64,000 nucleotides of DNA from NCBI RefSeq assembly GCF_932526225.1, contig NC_064047.1:8855994-8919993 (forward strand), written 5' to 3'. Positions within the stretch are counted from its first letter, which is position 1. The number at the start of each line of letters is the position of its first letter. Made by a program: the position numbers and the translations under genes. This DNA is from Nematostella vectensis (lineage: Eukaryota; Cnidaria; Anthozoa; Actiniaria; Edwardsiidae). This document shows positions 1-11,499 of the stretch, one piece after another. Below the pieces are notes generated by a model. That model searched no databases. It saw only the letters and a program-made list of their open reading frames with translations, and was not told the DNA's origin.

Positions 1-1825
1 TTAATCAAGAAATGGGATATGAATGGATAATAAAACAGAAGGCTCCTAGTCAATTTGTAGCCAATACTATTCTAAAGCCAATAATGTAAGACATTATCTG
101 ACGTTAAACATAGCAGAGTATTTCAGGTTTACTTCTCTTGTGAACCTCTTTTAAGCGGTAACTTTCTCGGTCCAAAAGGTGGTCACTTCAGGGGCGTAGC
201 CAGGCCCCCCCCCCCTTCTAGCAGCCAAAATAATGTATCAGACATCATCTAAAATACAGGAAAAAATGCCTTGAAATGGGAGGGATCAAATTTGGAGGAG
301 ATACTTACCGGGTTAACTATAGATGGTGCATTTGTTTGGGTAAGTGCCAGTGATCCAACACAAAAATACTTATGCAGCTCTGCTGATACCTCCCCCCTAT
401 TGTGAGTTTTATACACCTCGTCAAAGTCCAACACCGCTGCACCTAGTCAGCGGTATCTTAGCTTTCCAACAGTGCTTTGCGGTCCCCTCTGTTAATCCCA
501 CGTCATTGTGCTGTGATGCGAGCACAAGTTGATGGTTGCTTGACGTATTTTTCATAAAAAAATACAGCTATGAGCATATTGGGAGAGTGTCCTAGGACAT
601 CATGAAGTCTATTGAGCATAATTGAGTGCTGTGCTTATGGATATTTGCAAGCAAAGGTGGATTCATGGCGTTTTTTTTTTTTGTTTGGCTTTGCCCGGAT
701 GAGAAAAATAATTTTCTAGTGAATCACCACAGCTTTCCTAAATGCTGTCTTTTCTGAATTCTGGGTCTATATGACCTGGAATTGATTTCTTTGGCTTCGG
801 GGTAAAAGGACCCTTCCCTCGTGAATTTTTTCCCTGGATCTTCCAGAATGCTTTGCAATCCGTAATGGCATCCAAGTGGCTTTACCTTCAAGGAGTAAAC
901 ATTGTGTTTTGGGGACATGGAAATGAACGTGTAGGATCAGAATAAAGGTATCTATTTGTGTCTTGAGCTGTGTTTGCTGATCTCTCTCCCTTGTTGTATT
1001 TTGAGCATTTTTTTAGGAGAGGTGACTTATTCGATTTGAAATTTGTCTAAGAACCTGTGCTATTATTTGGCTTAAGAGTATTTGCTATCACCTTGGATGC
1101 ATATCATCAAGACCATTTATCCCTTAGACTGATGCCCGAGTACATTAATCTTGTTGTGTTTATTTTGCATTTATGAATTTTTGGGTTGTGGGTACTTCTC
1201 AAAGGCGGTAAAAGCCGGTTAAGTGGTCAATGTTTTACACTAACTTTTGAATAAGATACCTTATTTCAATTTTCCTACGAGGGCATTTTTTAGAAAGAAG
1301 GCTTCCTTAATGCATATGCTTTTTTTTCGGATCCCGTGATCAAGGTGTGGTGATTACTGTATAAAAATGTATTAATTATTGATGAACGCTATTTAATTCC
1401 CATGAATTAAAAATGCTTGACTGTAAAACAATGGAGTCTAATATAAAAAAATGCAAGGACCGTCGTAAAATTGTTGTCATTTCCTTTCTTTCTTTCCCAA
1501 ATTTTTCCACAAAACAAAATGTCTTTTCTCGCAAACATCCTACAAAGCGGCGATAGCCGTGCGAACATGATTAACTCTAATCTATGACGTCATTAATACA
1601 TCGTCATGTGATCAGACTCTGAGGTCGATCTCCAATCAAATATCGATATCAAAGTCACTTGGTTTTGGCAATCATGTGATTATTCAGTGGCGAAGGAAAC
1701 GGGGAGCTGTGTAGCGAAGGGTTTGCTGCCCGCTTAGCCTGCTTTTTGAAGAGCTATGGCACGAACAGGACCTGAAAAATAACAGTTTGGAATCATATTC
1801 TTTCTCTCGTTCCTGAGAACCGGCC
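1..1825. other. Gene-free 5' flank of the SLC16-like gene
   Basis: No coding region was supported here: the open frames are short and lack family resemblance. The stretch has short homopolymer runs (poly-C near 208, poly-T near 668). The last 250 bases before the transporter start carry promoter-like motifs listed separately. A non-coding first exon cannot be excluded. Confidence 0.5.
1585..1592. promoter_or_regulatory. Palindromic CRE-like site TGACGTCA
   Basis: A perfect TGACGTCA octamer lies about 235 bases upstream of the transporter start codon. CREB/ATF-family bZIP proteins bind this sequence. Two CATGTG E-box-like hexamers (near 1606 and 1674) follow. An eight-base match can occur by chance; its position is the only extra support. 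Confidence 0.3.
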
Positions 1826-4800
1826 ATGAGAACGTTAGATGTCAATTACCACTTACGTAAGAGCAGTGGAAGGGCTTCTCGCTCATCTGCTATTGGCCCG
1901 TTCAGCGAGAGGAGCAAGCGCTGCTGTTCTATTGGTTCTCTATGCAGCAGCGACGCTGTGATTGGTTCGCTGCGAAGTCAAGACAGCGTGTGGTCATGGG
2001 TTGTGTGCTTTGCCGCGTTTTCTTCGTGTGCAATCACTCAAGGTCTCCATGGTAGCTTTGGGCTTATATACGTCGCGCTTCTAAAGAATTTTGGTCAAAG
2101 CAAAGCAGCCACAGGTTAAAATGATGTGACATTGTATTAAAATTATTAAAAAAAGTCGTATAATTCACTATATCGAAAAGATTTGAAATGAATCACCGAG
2201 GATATGCCATAACTAATCTCCTTTCGCTGACATTTCACTTGTTTCCCCCAAGTTATTTTAAGTTCTACCATTTTTGCTCTAAACAATGCAGCCTTTTTCA
2301 GGGTGAAACCATCTTTTATTTTATTTCATTAATCTCTTTTCATAGAGGTATTCTTAGTCATAAACAAATCTACATGTTTTTGGTCGGGAAAACGTTTGCC
2401 GCGCTTATTTGTTTTGCGCGCGCTAATCGCTGAACCAAAATCTTACGTTTTCGAAGTATTTTACCTAACTGCAGTGGGGCCTTTATATAACGACATAGCA
2501 AGTGACAGTTACTTCATGCATTGTTACAATTGGAAAATCGTATCCTCGAGATTACTTCCCATACTGTTGGTTTAGCTGTTGACGGAGTTGCCGGGAATCG
2601 AAACAGTTATCGTTATACAGGGTATCGTCATCATTTCGAGACTGAATAACATTCAGTCTCTGAATGACTGAATTTCGAGACAATACTTTATAGCCTTTGG
2701 TAATTCACAAGATAATTGTGTCATTTTTTCCCTAGCATGGGTAGGGTCAGGCGCTCTTGCCATTGCCTGTCTCCTCTCCCCTTTGGTTGGATTGCTTTGC
2801 ACACGGTACGGCTGCCGGCTCGTCACCATATTTGGAGGACTGACATGCGCAGTGGGGCTGTTTCTAACTGCGCATGCCCCTAGCTTACCGATCATCTACC
2901 TGACATACAGCATGATTTTTGGTTTCGGAGCCAGCTGTTCTTACACGTCAGCGTTCATCGCTGTAACGGATTATTTCTCCAAGTGGAGGTCGCTGGCCAC
3001 AGGGATCGCGTGCGCAGGCAGTAGTGTTGGGATATTAGTCATGACAAGAGCCATTCAGGTAAGAGACGGTTTAGTGTGATTTACAAGAAATCTGCACTAA
3101 TGACTTTGGGGCCTTTGTGTGGTAATCACCGGTACTACGGGTGGCCCAGTGTGTTAACTCACCTCTGCTGAAAAACGGGTTCGATTCCCGGTCGAGACAT
3201 GGATAGTTTGTTTCTGTTTCTCGGCCCTGAATTTGACTTGTTGAACGTATTGTGAGCTTACTAAAAGCTTGTATTACTCAGTTCCGAGATGGGACATTCT
3301 TAATACATTAGGATTGTTGGAGGAAGGGAGCAAATAAATAGACAAATAGACGGAAAGAAAAACGGATAGACGGGCAGACAGACAAAGAAGCGGGCAAGCA
3401 GGCAGGTGGGGGATGGAAGGAAAGGAATGGACGGAAAGGAAGGGGGATGGACGGAAAGGAAGTAAGGGAGGGAGGAAGCACAAAGACGAAGAGACAGTCT
3501 GACATGCTTAGAGACGGACAGAAAGATTGACGGAAAATTAGACAAAGCGAAAAAATACCCAATTCTTTTAGGATATCACTTATATAGTGCGTTTATTACA
3601 GAGTTTGCTCCAGCATCTTGGCTGGGAGTCTACGTTCATGGTCATGTCAGCGGTGTCATTATCTCTCTGTGTGTTCGGCTGTACATATGATCCGAGCATA
3701 CGGTTGTGTGCAGGGTCCGCTGACCGCATCAGTGAGAATACGCGCCTTCAGCCAGAGCAGAAGAAATGTGCAAGCTCGCTAAGTCTTCTCGACTTTTCGG
3801 TGTGGAGAATTCCTGCGTTTGCGGTTTATGCTGTTTCAATGGCTGTTATCATGTTGGGGTATTTCGCACCGAGAGCTCATCTGGTAAGAAAACTTCTACA
3901 TCATCCTGTCGTGGAAAAATTTCGATGGTTTTTAACGGGACAAGCGAAAAATATTTCGAATATTTCAATTGTGAAAGCAGAGTGTTTTTGATCATGTAAC
4001 TGATAGTTTAGATCGGCCTGTTAGTGCAGATTCTAATAGATTCTTTTGTCAGTTTTCCGTCAGCCCGACACGGAAGAAAACTGGGGCGATTAAATGCCTC
4101 TGATAGTCTAAAATATCCTTAACCACCCTCGGGTGGAATGGACAACCCTGAAATACACCTAGGTCAGCCCAACCGCCCTAAAAAACATAACCCACTCTTC
4201 ACTACCTAGACTGCCCTGAAATGCTCTGCAGCTCTAGACCGTCGAATAAATCGAGACTTCACTGAAACGATGTAGACCGGAACGCTAGAGATGTAACAGC
4301 CAGCTCATAACGCCTAACGTAACTGGGTGGATTATCTCATTGTTCTATTGTATTCCCGTTCTACTGTTTTTTCCCCTATTGTTTTGTCTGTGCTGCATCA
4401 ATTTAATAAGATGAAATCTTTGGAGAGCTGCTACACAACCCAAGCAAGGCTTAAGGCCACGGCCTAGACCATATTGAAACGCCCAAGATTGCAGCATAGC
4501 TGCCAATAAGCTAAAACGCCCAAGACCGCCCTGAAATGACCCAAGATTTATCAAAGTACCATAGCCTACCTGAAACGCTATGAAACGCTCTAGACCCTCA
4601 AAGGCCCTAGAATGTTCCAGATGAAGCATAAAACTCTTAACTACTTTCGAACGGCCTAGAACGCCCCGAAACTTTCTAGACCAGTGAAAGCCCTAAAACA
4701 CCCTTAAATGTTGCATAAAACCCTAAACTAACCCCGAACGACCTACAGCGCCCCAATACGCTCTAGACCACCTTTTTTCAAGCTTTACTGAGGGGAATAT

Positions 4801-6802
4801 GAGGCTGTTGACGTTTGAGGTTGAAGGTTGATTAAATAAGAATCCCTGATCCCCTCCTCTGTTAGACACGTCGTCGATGCCATGGTGTGGTCCGTGTATT
4901 GACTAACTAAATGGATTGACCATTTAAAGTGCATTTCTGATGGAATCTAGTCTGAAGGCAGGCGTTGGATGGTGTTTCTTTCGCAAAAAATCAGCCTTCA
5001 GCGATCGTAGCCGCTATCGATTTGTGGTTTCTAATTGTTATTTTATTCGAATCCAAAATGGTGGCTGTGATTGCTTGAGGCTGGATTTCGCGATCAAAGC
5101 ACCATCAAACGCCTGAATGCAATAAGGTTAGATTGAACGTGTTTTGATTGATTGGCAGGCTCGGTACTGTGAGGATCTGGGTATCACCGTGGAAGAGTCA
5201 TCGTGGTTCTATTTCTTTATCGGACTCTCCTCGCTGTTTGGCCGTATCTTTTTTGGGCAGCTCTGTAACTTCCGTGTAATCAACGCCTTCTATGTCACGC
5301 AACTATCAGCAATCACAATAGGTAATTTAAGAATGTTTTTATTTTACTTCTTTGTCAAGGAAGACAGTCTTTGTCTGCCATCATTTTATGCCCCAAGTGG
5401 GAAGTTATTATATTTGATGCAACATTTTCGACTCAATTTTGAAAACGAATAGAATATATCAAACTTATTTTTAGAGATTTCTTCATATAATTTGTCTTTC
5501 AATATTAATTGAAAACAATAACAAAGATATGTTAGATCACGGCTCTTTACCTCAGGCACAAGTATTGTACCTCCTTATACTTTGCTTCAAGTATCACCCT
5601 TAGATGGACTCAACGCACTGGGCTAATTTCCAAACATAAACTTGTATTGCTCTTCAAACGTTCTGCCTTCTGGCCATAGCCTTTTCAGTGCTATTGGAAT
5701 TTGGCTTATTTCAATCAATAACACTTCGTATGGCTTCCCAGGTGTGACGTCATTGCTGCTCCCTCTCGCGCGAAGTCGTGGGTCGTTCGTGGCTTATTCG
5801 GTGGTTATCGGCTTCTTTGACGGTGGCGTGAATACACCCATTGCGCTCCTGGTGTACGAGTGTGTGGGAAGACATCGAATGCCTGCCGGATGGGGCTTTT
5901 TATCATTCGCCACCGGTATCACTATCTGCGTTGGACCCCCTATAGCGGGTAAGTTCCAAAACCCCAGGACCCAGTAAACTATTATTTAATGATACGGCGT
6001 CCCAAGTGCGCAAATATATACACTAATTCAAAAAACATTGTCAGGCAGATGGCGAACGGCAAATGGCAGTTCTAAGACCAAAAGGAACCATGGATCTCAA
6101 TATATTTCTTCCAAATGCAGAAACAAATATGTAAAAATCGCACGATAATCCATTAGTGGTCATTAATGCATAAGTATGGCATTGCTGGGGATTATCTATG
6201 ACCCCATTTTCTTACAAATAATTCTAGTACCCATAAGCACCTTTCGGTCGTAGAACTGCTATCCGCCATTTGCCGTTTACACTGACAGCGTTGTTTGAAT
6301 CAGGTGTATACCATTACGAAGTGATAAGCTGAGCGATAGAGGCAAGTCTCACCAAGATAGCTTGGGAGAACAGTCAGAGCTTTGAACGTTTCTTAAACGA
6401 TTCCGCACACGGCCTTCAAACTTGTTACACTCCTTCTTGCATTGACTAAATTTCCTTCTGGGTGACACTGCTAAGCTTGCTGCACCAGAACTATATTTTC
6501 AAGGGGAAAGTGTTGCGTGAAAATAACATTAAAAAGGCGTAAGCATTTTATTCAATGGATTACATATTTTCATTACAGGTTTCATGGCGGATGCCTTTGG
6601 AAGTTACGAGCCCTCGTTATACACGGCCGGCGGTGTTGTCCTACTCGGCGCATTCCTTCTTTCCCTACGTCACTGCTCGACCATGACAAGCACGTCTCTT
6701 TCCTTTGAGGAGATCACGTCATTTAACATCTGCGAGGTCGAGAAGAGTCAAATTGCGCCAAACGAAGCGTTGAATGGAAGCTTCGTAGAGATCAAAATAT
6801 GA
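1826..6802 (+). CDS. SLC16/monocarboxylate-transporter-like MFS permease (6 exons, 495 aa)
   Basis: Predicted 12-helix plasma-membrane transporter of the major facilitator superfamily, SLC16 branch. Exons: 1826-2114, 2736-3058, 3602-3883, 5159-5321, 5742-5948, 6579-6802; all junctions are GT-AG and phases close to 1488 bases. The start is fixed by an in-frame TGA three codons upstream. Residues 52-57 (DSVWSW) are a weak form of the family's helix-1 motif. Residues 176-192 (YFSKWRSLATGIACAGS) match the helix-5 signature very well. In the helix-8 region Arg327 is kept in 'SSLFGR', but the Asp found four residues before it in lactate carriers MCT1-4 is Ser323. This argues against classic proton-lactate symport and for an orphan-type SLC16 (inference). 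The 51-residue N-terminus is Ser/Arg/Cys-rich; the C-terminal tail is short. The substrate cannot be told from sequence. Confidence 0.9.
3128..3260 (+). mobile_element. tRNA-derived SINE-like fragment in SLC16 intron 2
   Basis: A degenerate A-box-like stretch (TGGCCCAGTGTGTTAACTC) is followed about 40 bases later by a strong B-box (GGTTCGATTCC), the internal RNA polymerase III promoter layout of tRNA genes. It does not fold as a complete tRNA by eye. A related B-box segment lies at 60611-60670, supporting a dispersed SINE family. Boundaries are approximate. Confidence 0.45.
3330..3540. repeat. Purine-rich GGAA/GGAC low-complexity tract
   Basis: The + strand is almost pure A/G with recurring GGACGGAAAGGAAG-type words, giving long spurious open frames on the other strand. 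It lies entirely inside SLC16 intron 2 and just upstream of the exon 3 acceptor. Confidence 0.8.
3918..4085. mobile_element. Diverged MITE-A copy (SLC16 intron 3)
   Basis: Resembles the interior of the element at 49199-49446: both share a phenylalanine-codon-like AAAAATATTTC stretch, then GTGTTT, TTTAGA.CGG.CCTG and TTCTAATAGAT words in the same order. The terminal inverted repeats have decayed. It is the oldest-looking of four copies in the window. Confidence 0.6.
4090..4770. repeat. Degenerate tandem repeat, 'GCCCTGAAACGCTCTAGACC' type
   Basis: Words such as CCCTGAAA, CGCTCTAGACC and GCCTAGAACG recur irregularly across almost 700 bases of SLC16 intron 3. Units are too diverged to fix a period by eye. 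It looks like an old minisatellite. Confidence 0.6.
6017..6310. mobile_element. MITE-C copy 1 with terminal inverted repeats (SLC16 intron 5)
   Basis: The left end (TATACACTAATTCAAA, then GTCAG and AACGGCAAATGGC) is the reverse complement of the right end (GCCATTTGCCGTTTACACTGAC, then TGAATCAGGTGTATA) apart from a few differences. The element has no coding capacity. A second copy is at 28828-29069. Confidence 0.7.
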
Positions 6803-8315
6803 CAGATCACGTGACTTATTATGTAACCGTTAGTACTACTACGGCAGAGATCAGTGCGAACGAGAATGGCGTCATCCTCTTGTATAATCAGACAATGATG
6901 AACATCTCAAACTCTTACAACGCGACACAAAAAATCATATTAACTTAACAAATGCTGTTTTTGCCTGATCTTCTGCACCGTCTCACAGTTTTCAGCTAAG
7001 GTTTTGGTTATGGGATTTTCGTCTCCTTAAAAACCCTTCTACTAGTGTCTTTTGGCTAGAATCCAGCTTGCAGATAAAGATCTAAGAAGGGATTGTGGGG
7101 ATTGCAAAAAATAAGCCTTTTTTTCTGCTGCACTCTAAAAAAGACCCTATCATGTTTCCCTTTAAACACAAAATCGACGCAAACTTTGAGAACCTCTTTG
7201 TAGTCTCACTGAGGAACGCTTTGTTCTATAAATTACTATATGTCTCTCAACCCTTATCGGCAAAATGAGCTCGTTGTTTCTCTTGTTGTTCCCCAGTCGC
7301 CTAAGCTCAAACTCAGAAAGAGGACTACCCGTAATTCTAGCGGCCATACCAAGACGGCAAAAGAATAAGATTTGTCACGCATGAAGGGGAGGTATCTCTT
7401 AGATGAAAATAAAAAAAGGAAAACGCCGCGTATAACAATCTCGTGTCTATGGGCCTTTGTTAAACCATTATAATTATTAGACAGTAAGAAGAAAATTCCA
7501 ACTCTGATCTGGACCATTTCCAGAAAAAGAAAATTCTCAGATTCTCCAATGAAACGCTTTGCTTAACTGTATATAGTCAAGATATAATTTTTAAACAACT
7601 GTTTCTCGGGCATTTGACGGTTTAGTCGAACTAAGCTAAGCGGTGCTGATGTTTATCCTCATGCGGAAGTAGAATGCATTCGGAAACAAGTGACTACAGG
7701 TATAATGTAGGAGGGGGGGGGGAGTATTCGTGATTTTCAAAGAACATAGGATAGGGGTTAAGGCTAAACTTGATTTTTCATAATTCGAAACTCAATTTAC
7801 GCCACCCCCTCATGATAATTATTGCACAGTGCCTTACTTCAAACCGGCATCCTTAGCTCTGAAAATTGGTTACTAGATCCAGAGAATAAACCGCGTCCTC
7901 GTATCTACCAACAAGGGGGTCAACCAGAGTCGTACCCATCTCGTCACGTGAGCAGGGTGGGGAAGGGGGGGTCCTGACCACTCGGATTCTCCGGACACCC
8001 ATCTGGAGTTGTTGTCCGAGCAAGTGATCAATCACAATCACAATATTCAATATAGGCAGAGTAAACGCTTACAAATATTCATTTTTTACCCGAAGTATCC
8101 CTCAGACACTGTAGTCAAGGCCAAAGATCTCACGGTCTTTGAGGCAGGCCTTTAGCTGGCCACTCCATTGCAACATTAGCATCAGATTAAAGATAAAGTG
8201 AAAATGAGAACATCAAATACGAAACTGAAGGATTTTTGAAAGGCATTATGAACAGCCAGGCACAAAGAAGCACAATTCGGTGAGGATCTTTCTGGAATCG
8301 CACATTTCAAAATAT
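6803..8315. other. SLC16 3' flank, no gene seen
   Basis: No supported coding region. An AATAAA near 7405 could serve as a distant polyadenylation signal, but nothing else marks the transcript end. A G-run is present near 7712. Open frames here are short and without recognisable domains. Confidence 0.4.
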
Positions 8316-8581
8316 CTACCAACTCATTCTTTCAAACTTATTCCTTAGAGAAGCAACCTTACTATCTATTTCCAGTTCGTTGCAAGGTGGCCTAAACATG
8401 CCAGGGTCTTCTAACTTTTCTTTCCTCTTCTCAGCGGGGCTTTTCTCGGGCGGAGGACTCTTTTTGGGGGGGCTCGCAGGGGGCATGGCAAAGTGTGGCT
8501 GGGACAGTATTGCACGCTTGGTGTTTCTTGGTGGCCTGATTCTGCGTTTATTGATGTCCACGTTCAAACGATTTTGGAAAG
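8316..8581 (-). CDS. Possible terminal exon of an unrecognised gene
   Basis: On the minus strand an AG acceptor preceded by CCATGCAC is followed from base 8581 by an open frame to a stop at 8316. The roughly 87 residues are Pro/Lys/Ser/Glu-rich in the middle (PPASPPKKSPPPEKSPAEK) and end with ELEIDSKVASLRNKFERMSW. That looks like a disordered linker plus a short amphipathic helix, as in cytoskeletal or scaffold proteins. No upstream exon was found in the next several kilobases, and I do not recognise the family. It could be a gene end, a pseudogene fragment or chance. Confidence 0.3.
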
Positions 8582-8619
8582 CTGTGCATGGAAATGAGAT
8601 AAAAGTTGATATTAATTAA

Positions 8620-10105
8620 TGTAATGATGGTGACGATCGCTTACGCTACTAATTTGGTAACGAGGATAGAGATATAAATGTTCAAGGGATTTTGAATGAA
8701 GGAAGCCAGAAAATGATTTAGCTGTTGCAAATCGCCGACGAGAGCTCGCAAAATATTGAAAACCGCAGTAAAACCAACACCAATATCATGATCATCTTAT
8801 ATTACCCACCCAAGCAAATATAAAGATGATGATTATTAATAAAGTCATCATCACCACATCATCAATTAACATCATTACTATTTACATCACTGCCAACACC
8901 AAGGTTATCACCACCAAGGCTTGTCACCACAGAGCCGTGGCAGGCCACGTAAGATTTGAGGGGGGGGGGGGGAGGGGAATACAGAAACATTAAGAAAATA
9001 TTGGGGGACACAGCCACGCCCCATATGGTCATTTCCCTATTATTTTCGAAAATATTTGGGGCCACATGACCCCAGTGCATGCTACGGCCTGCTGCGGCCC
9101 TGCATCACCAGAATAAATACATTATTGTCAACAGCACCTCTATCATCGCCACATCCAAGTGTATGATCAAGTGATAAATGAATTATGATTGTAATATTTG
9201 CATTACCCGGAATACATCTCGCACCCAGATACTTTTTACCACCTGGGGATCGGCGATGAAAGACTCCCCCCCCTCCCCAAACCCCTACCGGAATCTCAAG
9301 GAACTTATATGATGGCGATAACAGATTGTCTAACCTGGGAACTCGAATGAAATCGGCCTTTCCTTGTTAGAGTTCTCGTCCTCTTTTCCCGACATCGAGG
9401 TTTTTCTGTGTTGGACGCAATCACTGTAATCGACGATGAAAAAAAAAAAATTACAACTTACAGGAAAACCGAGTCATGTTTATAGTGAAGTATTCCCCCC
9501 CCCCCCTTCATAAGGCACACAGACCATTTGATCTACCTGGGAGGTAGTACCTTTTTCCTGCTCGATATTTATTTTTGCGGGAAATAGCTCGATTATGTTT
9601 ATGATTATTTTTCAAGAGATTTTGGCTTCCTTAATTTTTTCTTAGATGCTTTTCTTAGATCCGTCAGATATCGAATGGTCTGTCCCTCACAGGCCGGGGC
9701 CTATCAGTATTGCATACAGTCCAAATGACCTACCACTTGTATTCCATCGCTGGGGCCTCTAGAGGAAGCTGGGCCTTCTATTGATCACAGGTTCGAAGAA
9801 GCCATTAGTGGTTATGACGTCACGACCAATGAGATGCGCGCGCAGCATACGGTATCATGTACTGCGCGATTGGACGTCAACGCCGTTTCTGAGCGATTCG
9901 AGAGGTTCGCGTTGACTTGCTAAGCTCTCTAAAGCCACGTGCAAACTGCGCCAGCACCTGCCAGCATTGCTGGCGAATTCTTGCTTGACAGACCAAAAGA
10001 CAAAAGAAATGTCACAAAGTCCATTTCCCATTTTGACATCTCCTTTGTCCTATAGTCAGTAAAGCGAAATTTGCCAGCAATGCTGGCGCATTTTTTCACA
10101 GGGCT
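8620..10105. other. Non-coding spacer with simple-sequence tracts
   Basis: Contains CATCA/ACCACCA-rich sequence (8830-8930), G- and C-runs (near 8960 and 9498) and an A-run near 9440. A segment near 9783-9850 resembles 10450-10516. No gene was supported. Confidence 0.5.
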
Positions 10106-10108
10106 TAA

Positions 10109-10437
10109 GGCCCGATTTATACGTCGCGCTTCTGCAGTGCGAATCTTTTTGCTTAGATTGGGCACATGAACAGTTCGACGTCTGAATCAATTAAAGTCGG
10201 CACGGCACTAAGCACGGCTGCACCAGTCGTGCTCCACGGCAAAAGCACGTCGAGCTTTTTATGTGCCAAATCAAATACCATATTTTTCAATTTCATTTTG
10301 TGTACCAGAATTCAGCATCTAGTCTACGTTTAAAACTCGACATAGCGCGACTGAATCAACGTTGAACCCAATGTTTTTGTCGACACAAATAGGCTATTAG
10401 ATTCGGCACGGCAGAATCGCGACGTGTGAATCGGGCC
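10109..10437. mobile_element. PIF/Harbinger-like MITE with TAA target duplication
   Basis: The ends are inverted copies: left GGCCCGATTTATACGTCGCG, right CGCGACGTGTGAATCGGGCC. Both sides are flanked by TAA. A 3-bp TWA duplication is characteristic of PIF/Harbinger elements. There is no transposase, so it is non-autonomous. A larger relative with similar ends is at 51516-52114. Confidence 0.75.
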
Positions 10438-10449
10438 TAATGTTCCTAA

Positions 10450-10516
10450 TAAGACTTCCGAAAAGGCGTTAGTGGTTATAACGTAACGGCAAATAGGATA
10501 CGTGCGCTGTATAGGT
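10450..10516 (+). repeat. Dispersed repeat, partner of 9783-9850
   Basis: Shares GTTAGTGGTTATAACGTAACG with ATTAGTGGTTATGACGTCACG at 9802, then (C/A)AAT.(A/G)GAT(A/G)CG(C/T)GCGC. The two are about 660 bases apart with the TAA-flanked MITE between them. Confidence 0.5.
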
Positions 10517-10919
10517 AGCAAAGAAACCCCAGACTTGCCTCAAGTCGCCTTCTTTGAAAAAAAGCCGACCAACGGACTTTGAGGAAGTCTAGGATTAGCA
10601 CATTATTGTACTTTAATCCTTTAGCGCTGAAACTATTGCTATTGCGCTGTTAGTATTCTATGTGCCAAGCACACAGTTCACGGCGTAGGCGTCGGCGATG
10701 TCCGCATAGATTGGCCTATACAGTAGTGTTTTAATTAGATGCAGAAAATTGTATTTTTATAATGTGGCTATCATCATTTTTTACTTCTATTTGTAGTAAA
10801 AGTAAGCTTTGACCAAAGCTACATCTAGTCAAGTTTTGTTTTACTAAAAGTGAAAGCTTAAATTATCCATCGAGAGGTTTATTTTCTATTGTCATATATT
10901 TATTGTTGTGGAAAATTAA

Positions 10920-11130
10920 AATATACTATATCAAAATATATGAATAAATAAATGAATAAATGAACGAACGAACGAATGAATATAAATGAATAAATGAATA
11001 AATAATCTATATTACTATATTTATATTATTATAATATTAATATATATTATAATATTAGTATTATAATATTAATATAATATTAATATTATTATTATAATTA
11101 CAACTCAATATCACTATTACAAATAATTAT
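10920..11130. repeat. AT-rich simple repeats (GAAT/GAAC, then TAATAT)
   Basis: A run of AATGAATAAATGAACGAACG words passes into long ATTATAATATT alternation. Low complexity; no coding potential. Confidence 0.85.
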
Positions 11131-11301
11131 TGTCCGGATAATCCGATAGAATTCCAAGAAAAATATAAGCACATTTATCCCAACATTAATATCAATAATC
11201 TATTCAGACAGCAGGATACTGATTAAATCATTTCTATCCCGCGATAATTTCTAGTCAAAGCGATGCCTTCAGGTGCTCAAACTACTTAATTACTTATTTT
11301 C

Positions 11302-11497
11302 TAGCCTACCTGTAGACTTTGATAGTTTTTCCGGAACGAAAACCCCGAAAACACGGAGTTCGCATAACCCGGCCGCCATCTTGAATAACCCCCTCCCCCT
11401 GCGGAGCGCATTATCCAAGATGGCGGCCGGGTTATGCGAACCCCGTGTTTTCGGAGTTTTCGTGCCGGAAAAACTATCAAAGCCTACAGGTAGGCTA
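11302..11497. mobile_element. Near-perfect long hairpin (fold-back element) with YY1-like motifs in both arms
   Basis: The left arm starts TAGCCTACCTGTAG, and the right arm ends with its exact reverse complement at 11497. The arms are about 85 bases with only a few mismatches around a short C-rich loop. Each arm contains GCCGCCATCTTG, the YY1 core. Because of the palindrome, both strands encode nearly the same spurious peptide. It could be a fold-back transposon or a solo palindromic MITE. Confidence 0.75.
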
Positions 11498-11499
11498 CA

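Noticed and set aside
3274-3562. Three overlapping minus-strand ORFs rich in Phe/Leu/Pro/Ser
   Set aside because: They are translations of the purine-rich low-complexity tract in SLC16 intron 2.
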